Below, one piece after another: positions 10,101 to 16,623 of a DNA stretch of 19,175 nucleotides. Position numbers and translations under genes: made by a program. Numbering within the stretch: the first letter of the stretch is position 1; every line of letters begins with the position of its first letter. The DNA is from Martensiomyces pterosporus (Eukaryota > Kickxellomycota > Kickxellomycetes > Kickxellales > Kickxellaceae), in NCBI GenBank assembly GCA_025201845.1, contig MU603970.1, positions 95,498-114,672 of the forward strand. The letters run 5' to 3'. The notes beneath the pieces are model-generated. The model was not told the origin of the DNA. It made no database searches and saw only the letters and a list, made by a program, of their open reading frames with translations.

Positions 10101-11620
10101 AAGAGTCGGCGTCGGCGAAGTCGTCGCGCGAGACCAGCGCCTCGCAGGACCTCATCTCGCTGGCAGTTAAGGAGGACAATGACTCTGCTTCTCAAGAAGG
10201 CGCCAGCACGCCACCAGACGCTGCTTCAGCTGAGCAGCAGCCACAGTCGCCGCAGTCGCCGCAGCCGCTCAGCGTGGCTACCCTGCCCACGACTAAGAAA
10301 TCCCCGCCAGCGGCAGCGACTGGCGGTCCTGACAGGGCGCAGACTCCGGCTACTGCGCCTAGCGAGGACAGATCACTGACTGCGCCGATCGAGGGTTTGC
10401 GCGTCACATTCCAGCAGTGCGTCATCGCGCTGGGCCGCATCGTCAACACCGACCTCCTCACTCGAATGGACACATTCTTTGATATCTACGCGACATCAGC
10501 GCGCAACGCCATCAACCGCAAGGAGATGTTCCAGCTGTCCGAGGCCATCCTGTACATTGGCCACGGCGAAGACGTCGAAGCGGGAGCCGACTACCAGTAC
10601 GCTGCCAGCCGCGCAGACATTACAAACGAAGAGCATCTCCTGCGCTCTGTCTCCGAGTTCTTGCGTCGCGCGGTTGTCTATGGCGAGGAAGAAGCGAAGG
10701 CAGCCCGGGCCGATGGGCAGGCTGAGAAGGAGCAGGAGCCGTCGGACTTTAGTCTCTCGCGCAACATGTTCCGCGTCGTGGTGCTGGAGGACGAGATGCT
10801 CGAGCGGTTCTTCTCCGAAATTGTCCCGGCCTCGTTCAAATTCACCGATGGCGCGGAGCTGGCCAACCCGCTGCGGGCCATTTCGACGCACCTGCCGGGC
10901 ACCCCGCTGACTGCCCGTCCGGCGGACTCGGCGCCCGCAAGGCTCTTTGCTGGCGGGCGGTCGGTTGCGGAGGGAATGTCGGCTAGAGTTGCGCAGACCA
11001 TTGCCCTGGGAAGCCAGTTTGTCGATCAGAAGGTGCTCACGCCGATCGTCAGAAGCGCTGCGCTGTCGGCGGCTACGTCGCCCCTGGCTCGCTCGCCTGT
11101 GGCACTCGGAGGCACGCAGCAGGGCAATGCGGTGTTCGCGGTGTCGGATGAGCTGGCTGGAAAGACGCAGCTGGCAAACTTGCCCAAGAGCGACCTGGGA
11201 CAGGGTCCGAGCGACCAGATCGCGGATGAGATGGTCCGCATGTCGCTCCAGAACAGCGATGCTACGACCGAGCCACAGCTGCTTGATGGCGAACCGACGG
11301 CGAATCCTGAACTGCAGCAGAAGGGGGCTGCGGGAGGTGAGTGGACCAATGTGCCTCAGGAGCCAGCTGCCAACATGCCGCTGGATCCGTACGAGAACTT
11401 GCTCGATGAGGTCGATGAGCTGCTTGGGGAGATTGCGGACAAGGACGACGACGACAGCCACAGCACTGCAAATGACGAGGCAAAGCCCGATGGAGCAGCC
11501 GCCGAGGATGCGGGCGCAGAGATATCGGTGGCAGCAGGCAGCAGCAAGAACTTGAAGGATCTGGACTTCCATATCGATGATGACGATGACGACGACCTGA
11601 CCAGTCTTTTGAAGAACTAG
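7178..11620 (+). CDS. GYP2: Double-GRAM TBC-domain Rab GAP (Gyp2/TBC1D8-9 type)
   Basis: GTPase-activating protein for Rab/Ypt GTPases, acting on endosome/Golgi membranes; yeast Gyp2 acts on Ypt6. The 1480-residue intronless protein has: an N-terminal helical region; GRAM 1 at about 137-205 (HQGWLYLSEHYFCFYSYLFG); GRAM 2 at about 311-425 (AGRLYLSTSFVCYMSHDYRG); the TBC domain at about 529-755 with both catalytic fingers intact, I579xxD582xxR585 and YCQ620, so it should be an active dual-finger GAP. A conserved helical region follows (about 820-860), then a Ser/Pro/Gln-rich linker and a degenerate EF-hand-like segment at about 1085-1125. The last 150 residues are acidic, ending in a poly-Asp run and an acidic dileucine-like DLTSLL. 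The start is ATG after AAAA, agreeing with the family N terminus. Family is certain; the target Rab is not visible from sequence. Confidence 0.93.
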   Translation: MFVLPAPAEPSAFWSDVKYTENFLLQQSASTGGGAFLKNFLATIQNVLETKPPPYRIVYRHSLTADAFILLAVAEDRDEIEADWKWLFENIMPAVVELDEPAERASFVVTKIRFLVSAEGGQDVTADRKMRAATTTFRQTFDVPGTENLVTYYSCALQKNIMMHQGWLYLSEHYFCFYSYLFGAETRVMFQLRDIKDLAKAKSMGGARDDAIDVVTKDGRRYVFSNLFHRDETFDILSQLTANTMKQVLLNSEYATSQHSATGHNHNRSGSANSVINPDTRLPMQPGSAGSANAYRHKPLAEQISQQRRNEEFRAEFGLPSGEALLAVIDTAHLAIPGSVSVYAGRLYLSTSFVCYMSHDYRGCRITLPLAAIRRIERLNGMDSNLAPCYELVITVWHQMGVAFKVPLDSRECDGWCDSLRGQLKAMVEEQRFAKANHTALSRYTLKAFLKTCSSEQLLQKRHSSVPVALVPVDSAPASDFHIDCLGKTFGFPGDPKLQKEGSKTKHWVKYLAEYGRNLTTIRRAEFDRLIRVGLPNCLRGEVWELSSGAMYLRFQNRGVYEKYVNDYLDCPGPYADEIEKDLNRSLPEYPGYQAPEGIDALRRVLNAYSLRDSELGYCQAMNIIASTLLIYMSEEHVFWTLTVMCDRLVPGYYSPSMYGASLDQSIFQTLVDETMPMLGQNFKKHDIQLSIACLPWFLTLFVNSMPLQYALRVLDCFFLEGPKILFQIGLAILKINGSALLEATDDGTFLFVLKEYYATLGDPAYPDSGNARARQVTRFHELLYVAYSDFPAITQTKVEELRRSHQLRIVHSVEEFSKRTFLRNVIDSSGFTKDQLSMLYDRYYSVLFYSRKLGASPTAAQADGETSEKIMLDIYAFSRFMYEISTWMRAQIKEARERNQSHRNVSLPGNRKANRVGVNSLPGRGAGERGKADDIAKEVAASLENPGWFISSFFRYTSRIVPPASRLHAYEADEESASAKSSRETSASQDLISLAVKEDNDSASQEGASTPPDAASAEQQPQSPQSPQPLSVATLPTTKKSPPAAATGGPDRAQTPATAPSEDRSLTAPIEGLRVTFQQCVIALGRIVNTDLLTRMDTFFDIYATSARNAINRKEMFQLSEAILYIGHGEDVEAGADYQYAASRADITNEEHLLRSVSEFLRRAVVYGEEEAKAARADGQAEKEQEPSDFSLSRNMFRVVVLEDEMLERFFSEIVPASFKFTDGAELANPLRAISTHLPGTPLTARPADSAPARLFAGGRSVAEGMSARVAQTIALGSQFVDQKVLTPIVRSAALSAATSPLARSPVALGGTQQGNAVFAVSDELAGKTQLANLPKSDLGQGPSDQIADEMVRMSLQNSDATTEPQLLDGEPTANPELQQKGAAGGEWTNVPQEPAANMPLDPYENLLDEVDELLGEIADKDDDDSHSTANDEAKPDGAAAEDAGAEISVAAGSSKNLKDLDFHIDDDDDDDLTSLLKN

Positions 11621-11799
11621 CGCAGTGCTATACGCTCTGTTTACAAGCATACCCCTTATCAATGCCAGTTATTTGAAGTGCTACATTGGCATTGTATGTG
11701 CATGTATTGTATTAGGAAAGAGAGTGGCATGCAGGCTGGCTATTTTGGCGGAGAAGTCTAAATGTGGTGTGGATGCAAAGGGGGTGTGTTTTGTTGTCA
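11621..11799. other. Convergent 3' spacer between GYP2-like gene and TPC1
   Basis: Only 179 bp separate the two stop codons of convergent genes, so both 3'UTRs and poly(A) sites must fit here or overlap. T-rich and A/T-rich patches are present, but there is no perfect AATAAA on either strand. Antisense overlap of the two mRNAs is possible (inference). Confidence 0.5.
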
Positions 11800-12870
11800 T
11801 TACTCTTCCCTCACGGAGAGGACAAGGTCCCTGGTGCGGCCAAACACAAAGAACACGGCTGCCGATGCCGGCGCTGCCTTGATGAGTGCCGGCGTGAGGC
11901 CTCTGAACAGCGCAAAGAGCCCTTCCTGCCTGACGATATACGCCAGCGCGCTAGTCATGCCAGAGTACACTGGGATCGCTCCATGCGCGTATTTGGCCAG
12001 CTGCGGCCCCTGCACCTGCAGCCTCTTTCGTACCAGATCCAGTGGGTACACAGACGTCTTGCCAATGACAGCAGCAGCACCGCCAACGACCGCGTCCTGC
12101 ACAACGTCCAGCCCGCTGAGGAAATGCGCGTTTGACGTGAGCACATTTCTGCGCATCCACTGGTACCCCGTCGCCAGCACATCGTAGCTGGTAAACACGA
12201 TGCCCATGTAGGGCATGATCTGCAGGCAGGCAGGCCACAGCCCGCGGTAGAACCCTCGGAGCCCCTCTTCCTTGTGTATCTTTGCCACAGCACCCAGGAT
12301 TGACGTGTACACCTGGCTGGACATCTCCTGAGCCACAAACCGAGTGCGCAGTAGGTCAAGCGGGTACGTGGCAGTCGTGGCAACGGCGCCCGCCAGTGCG
12401 CCGCCCACAAACGACCTCATCTTTTTGGGCACGCCGCTTGCACGCGACAGCGCATCTTCGATGACCCCAAAGGCCAGGAACTGAACAGCCCCGTATGTCA
12501 GGTACAAGTACTCTGCTGACAAATTGCCCTTGAACAGACCACGCATGCCCTCTTTGCCCACAATACGCTTTGCGCAGGATAGCACTCCGTCTGCCTGGAG
12601 GATCCCATAGGAGCGGCGCTGCGTCTCAAGCTGCAGGGTGATCTTGACTACGTCGAAGGGCGCCACGACTGCACGCGACACGAGCCCGGCAGTGGCGCCG
12701 CAAAAGGCATTCTCGACGGACGTCAATTCGCGCGAAACGGCTGTGCGAGACGTCTTCAGGAGGACGTTGTTGTCTCTGGCCGGGTCCGCACTCAGCGGTG
12801 AGCCGTCCCGTCTGCACGCCGCTGTGCCGGCTGTGGTGCTAGAGGAGGTGTGTGTTTGTCGGGTGGCCAT
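11800..12870 (-). CDS. TPC1: Mitochondrial thiamine pyrophosphate carrier (SLC25 family)
   Basis: Inner-mitochondrial-membrane carrier that brings cytosolic thiamine pyrophosphate into the matrix for pyruvate and 2-oxoglutarate dehydrogenases. The 356-residue protein shows the three SLC25 repeats with signature motifs at P71-F-D-V-V-K76, P170-L-D-L-L-R175 and P276-L-D-L-V-R281, each followed by the EG-x-R/F-G-F/L-F/Y-R/K-G block. The third repeat (KTSVYPLDLVRKRLQVQGP) and the C terminus resemble yeast Tpc1 and human SLC25A19. The ATG at 12870 is chosen because it starts a plausible short Ser/Thr-rich head. The frame stays open upstream to 13308 but only as low-complexity sequence from a non-ATG codon. 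The roughly 50-residue head before helix 1 is longer than in yeast. A related carrier subtype cannot be fully excluded. Confidence 0.88.
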   Translation of the reverse strand: MATRQTHTSSSTTAGTAACRRDGSPLSADPARDNNVLLKTSRTAVSRELTSVENAFCGATAGLVSRAVVAPFDVVKITLQLETQRRSYGILQADGVLSCAKRIVGKEGMRGLFKGNLSAEYLYLTYGAVQFLAFGVIEDALSRASGVPKKMRSFVGGALAGAVATTATYPLDLLRTRFVAQEMSSQVYTSILGAVAKIHKEEGLRGFYRGLWPACLQIMPYMGIVFTSYDVLATGYQWMRRNVLTSNAHFLSGLDVVQDAVVGGAAAVIGKTSVYPLDLVRKRLQVQGPQLAKYAHGAIPVYSGMTSALAYIVRQEGLFALFRGLTPALIKAAPASAAVFFVFGRTRDLVLSVREE

Positions 12871-13068
12871 GTGTAAAAAGCGCGTAGGGGAGGGAGTTTT
12901 TTTTTTCGTGGTAATAGAGGCTGAAATATTTTGAGGCAAATGAGAGGAGAAGAGGGCGCGAGGTGGGACAAATGCGATGCTGGTAGCAGCAGAAGCAGTC
13001 TCAGCATGGTACGTCCCAACGCCTGGTACTAATGACACTGCCTCCCTGCGCCTGCTGCGACTGAGCTG

Positions 13069-13078
13069 CACACGTGTG
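13069..13078. promoter_or_regulatory. CACACGTGTG palindrome with CACGTG E-box core
   Basis: A perfect 10-bp palindrome around CACGTG, about 200 bp upstream of the TPC1 start. CACGTG is bound by fungal bHLH factors such as Pho4 or Cbf1 (established for yeasts). Immediately downstream is a small inverted repeat, GTGGG-TTTC-CCCAC. Function is inferred from position. Confidence 0.35.
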
Positions 13079-13422
13079 GGTTTCCCCACCCACGCAGCCA
13101 TAGCACAGCCCCCCCCCCTGCCTGGAAAGCGTGGCTGAGTGTTGCCTGGGATCACCCAACCGGATTGTTTGCTTAGCGTAAAGCCACCGCCCACCGCGGC
13201 CTGCACAGACTCGCCAGGCAATGCGAAGGGAGCAGTGGCGGAAAAGGGACATGGCGGCACAGGGTGCAAGACCACTGCGCTGGCCTGTGCCTGCGCAGGA
13301 GCAGGCACACGGAGACGCCTTCTTGAGCGAGGGAGACCTGCGCTAGAAGGCGGCGTGGGCCTGGGCCCGCTGTTCTCGATCAGCCTCTGAATTGAGTGAG
13401 CTGCCAGCCGGCCCTGGGCGAT

Positions 13423-13427
13423 CCAAT
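13423..13427 (+). promoter_or_regulatory. CCAAT box
   Basis: A CCAAT pentamer about 290 bp upstream of the UPF0662 start, in a GC-rich flank. It fits a Hap2/3/5 (NF-Y) site. A 5-mer is weak evidence by itself. Confidence 0.25.
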
Positions 13428-13717
13428 AGGCTGAGCGAAGCGGCTACACAGCAACAAAGCCAGCTCTCCCACACCCCTCCTCCGCCCCCTTTCACCTCCA
13501 CTCTTTGCTTTTTGGCTCGTATCTATTAGCAAGTCTATTTACCCGCCCTCGAATATACTTGCTCTCCCCTCCCGCATTCTTCGTGTTTCCTCGATACGCC
13601 GCACCGCCTCTACTGCTGCTCGGGCCCGTGTACGCTCCTGCTTAGCAGCCACTGCTCTTTTGCGCTGCCTGCCTGCCTCTGTAATTCCCCCCTCTGCATT
13701 TCCCCAGCTCCAGCAAA

Positions 13718-15444
13718 ATGTTTTCGACAGCAACAGTGCCGGTTGCAGCCACCCCTTCGCAGCAGCCGGTGTCCGATGCCGAGCAGCCCATCCTCAACAC
13801 ACTTATAAGCATTCGCAATCGCCTCGCTGCGCTGAAGAAGGATCGCGGCAATTACTACCGCCCAGACGACATTGTCGGTCTATACAACGAGCTGCTCGCT
13901 CAGGTCAAGCTCCTGCAAAGCACGAGAGCCACTGAGCACCATGACAACGACACATACAAGAACCGCGTGGACTCGGTTTTGGACGAGTGCTTCCAGCTGT
14001 TTTCCTTGTTCTACCTGGCTCTCGGAAAGAACAAGGAGATCCCGGCTACCTACGTACAGCTGGTCACCATCAAGCAGAACTTTGAGCTGTTCAACGAGAC
14101 GGGCATTTACACTGATGGTACGTACACAGTCATTGCTGCAATCGGGCTGTTCTGTGTTTAGCGCTTTATTTTGGTCTGGAAGCGTGCTAGTGTAAGCAGC
14201 AGTAGCAGCCCTTTAGAATGTCTGGATGGAACCGGGCAAACAAGTTTCCGGCACAGGGAAACGGCCCTGTTTTGTTGTTGTTTGTTAGCTGATCTCCTTT
14301 TGTTCTTCTGCCTGCCCCGCACAGCCCACGTGCACAGCGCATCGCACTCTTCTCTGTGCTTGCCCGCGGTGTATCTGCATGTGCCCTGCACGCCAGGGGC
14401 GCTCTATATGGATGCGGTAGATGTACAGCGGATTAATATTCTAGCCTCTTCTGGAAATTTCACTGTGTAGCCGATCTGGAGCCATTCCAAAAGCGTCTGG
14501 GAGAGATCCGCCAGCTTGTGGACGCCGAGGCAGCACAGATGGATGAGTCGACCGACACACCAAAGCCAGAGATTCTGCTTGTTTCGCGGAGGCTTCGCCA
14601 GTGCGAGAAGGAGGTGAGCGAGCTCGAGGAGGCCACACGCGATATCAGCGACGATCTGCTGCCCACGTACGAAGACCTAGTGCGCATCAAGCGGCGACTG
14701 ACAGCGCTGTCGATGATGCCCCACGAGTCTGCCACGAAGGAGGCCAAGGAACTGCAGAGGCGTCTGATTGAAATCGACGACCAGCGCGTGGATGACCGCT
14801 TCGTCAACCCACAGGACGGAAGCGTGGCGGCTGGACAGACGCAGGTTGTGGGCTTGCTCGAGGAGTGCTTTGATTGCCTGCACGACTTGATGGTTGAGGG
14901 AAGCACGGTGCCAAAGGACCTGATGCCCGTGTACGAGCGGCTGATGGAGATCCGCTCGCAGCTCGAGAAGCTGCTGCTGACCAGCCGCTGGACGCTCCGT
15001 GAGACGGATCTGTGGAGCTACCAGGTGCAGCTGCAGGACATTGATGCCATGCGCCGCAACGGCCAGTTTAAGGACTCGACGGGAGAGCCCGCGCCGCAGC
15101 AGGCGCAGGCTGTGCTGAACTTCCTGCTGCACAAGTGCTACAACTTTGTATACAAGCTCCTGTCGTCCAGCGAGCCCGTTGCCGAGTCCCTGATGCTGGT
15201 GCATAACCAGCTCCGTACCCTGCGCCGGTGTTTGCTGGAGGTCAAGAAGTACGGCGGGCCGCTGACTGCTCGCGATCTGTATCCATACCAGATGAAGCTC
15301 TCGAGCATCGACAACCTCCGCACAGATGGCAAGTTCCTCGACGACGAGGGACACATCCCTGAGGGCCAGGGCGTGGTGATGTCGCTGCTCAACGAGTGCT
15401 ACGATTTGATGTACGAGCTGATGGCTGCTGACGTCGACGAGTAG
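13718..15444 (+). CDS. UPF0662 / DUF2408 family protein (two exons)
   Basis: Fungal protein family of unknown function; fission yeast has a member annotated only as a UPF0662 protein. Exon 1 is 13718-14117 (133 codons plus one base), exon 2 is 14471-15444. The joined codon GCC gives Ala134 and a smooth helical passage (GIYTDADLEPFQKRL). The 457-residue protein is almost all helical and soluble, with no signal peptide or membrane segment. I can see five related units of about 75-80 residues: 25-101, 107-181, 196-274, 284-363 and 373-451. The consensus begins with Y-x-x-L-x-x-I-R/K-x-x-L and ends with L-L-x-E-C-Y/F-D-L-x-Y/H-x-L. Units 4 and 5 are the closest to each other. The start is an ATG after CAAA. 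No function should be assigned from sequence; a helical scaffold is the most that can be inferred. Confidence 0.85.
14118..14470 (+). other. Intron of the UPF0662 gene
   Basis: A 353-bp phase-1 intron with donor GTACGT at 14118 and acceptor GTGTAG ending at 14470. A branch-like ATTAATA lies about 35 bp before the acceptor. If retained, translation ends at 14161 after 147 residues. It contains overlapping small inverted repeats at 14244-14269 and a CACGTG at 14327. No C/D-box motif was seen. Confidence 0.85.
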
Positions 15445-16623
15445 AGCGCTCTCCTTCAGTTTCATTTTACTAGATCTCCTTTTTTTTTCCATTTTCCTCA
15501 TTGTCTCCTCCTTTCTCGTGTCATTTTGCTTGCTTTGTCTGCTTCTTCTTTTTGATACCCTTGCCGCTGTCGCTTCGCTTCCTTCATTTATTTAACCTTC
15601 TTTGCACCATCTTTTTTGAGCATGAAGCCGCTCTGGAAGGAGCCAAGCCGTCTCCAGTGGCCGAGGTGACAAAGGGGACGCGTCACTTTACTGCGTCATG
15701 TTGGGCCTTTCAGGAATGGCGCGAGCAGGCGGTGCGTTGGCGGAAAAGTGCTGAGTGGTTGAGAGCCAGGTCGCGATGTGTTTGGAATTTTTTTCTGCTC
15801 TTTTTTTTTTCTCTCTCCTCTTTGCAACCGCGACTATTTCATTTTATTCATATTCATTATTATATTTGGTAAGCCTTTACTGCATATACCCTTCGCTATA
15901 TCCTCTTCTCCTACTCTACTTTTTGTGTCATTCGGGTCTTTTTGTATCGTTATGATTTGCGTAGATTCTGCCGAGATTGAGGGGGCTGTGCCCTTCCATT
16001 TGCTTGGTCTGGTGGCATAGGCTGCTATATTGCTGCTTATTGCCGCGGCGTTGTCCCTACTTATTCTCCATTCATACTCTCCTTCAACCGCGTATCCCTC
16101 CTTCTCTCCTTCTTGTCTTGTCTCGATTATTCTGACTCATCTACACTCTCTCATTCTCTCAGCTTTCAGCTATGGCTCTTCTTTTGTCCCTGCTCGCTAC
16201 CGCTGTACTATCACTACCACCATCGTTATCACTACCATTACCATGAACATATCCTGCTTGCAGTGGGGCCAGGGACGCCTGTGTTCCTTTGCTGTGCTCA
16301 CTTGGTGTATACAAAACCTGATTGTCTGCTAAGCTTTCCCGCTCTCAGTGCCGTATCCCCGCTTCTCCCGACCTATCTCTATCGCTTTATATCTCTGTTC
16401 TCAGCTCGTTTGTCTGGCCACACACACACATATTCGTCGCTTTCTTGCTACTGCAACCACATCTATTCACACACACACGCAACCCTCGTCCATTCTTATT
16501 TATGACACCTCTTCTTGCTATTATTTGCTTGTCGCTCTTGGGTCAAAAACCATGTAGATTCCATTTGAAACTACCAAAATAAGGGTGAGCTTTGCTACTG
16601 TCACCTCTGTTCCATCACTAGCC
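15445..16623. promoter_or_regulatory. Pyrimidine-rich upstream region / long 5' leader of ARS2
   Basis: A 1.18-kb spacer with strong C/T bias on the plus strand. It holds several T runs (near 15481, 15800), a GC-richer island at 15640-15780, CA microsatellites near 16420 and 16470, and a degenerate ACC/CAT trinucleotide patch near 16205-16245. A GTAAGC donor-like site at 15869 and a CACTAG acceptor-like site ending at 16621, two bases before the ARS2 ATG, could bound a 5'UTR intron. Open frames here are low-complexity and not credible genes. Confidence 0.5.

Larger units (their letters stand above)
12871..13717. promoter_or_regulatory. Divergent intergenic promoter region (TPC1 / UPF0662 gene)
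   Basis: This 847-bp region lies between two divergent start codons. Contents: an A10 tract (T on the plus strand) about 30 bp upstream of TPC1; the palindrome CACACGTGTG at 13069; a C10 run near 13109-13118; a CCAAT box at 13423; and, from about 13460 to the UPF0662 start, a strongly pyrimidine-rich leader typical of the plus-strand genes here. Short open frames are present, but none has protein-like composition. Confidence 0.55.

Noticed and set aside
12999..13004. CTGAGA (minus strand) upstream of TPC1, as in a TPP riboswitch
   Set aside because: The other conserved riboswitch blocks, such as GAACCTGA, are missing; a 6-mer alone is chance.
12871..13308. 146-codon upstream extension of TPC1
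   Set aside because: It starts at GTG, is low-complexity, crosses an A10 run, and SLC25 carriers do not normally carry such a head.
16030..16505. Open frames in the ARS2 upstream region
   Set aside because: Ser/Leu/His/Thr-rich translations of pyrimidine and CA repeats, most without a good ATG context.
16585..16621. GTGAGC...CACTAG as a 37-nt intron, or GTG as start codon of ARS2
   Set aside because: 37 nt is shorter than a workable fungal spliceosomal intron, and the GTG extension has no family similarity.
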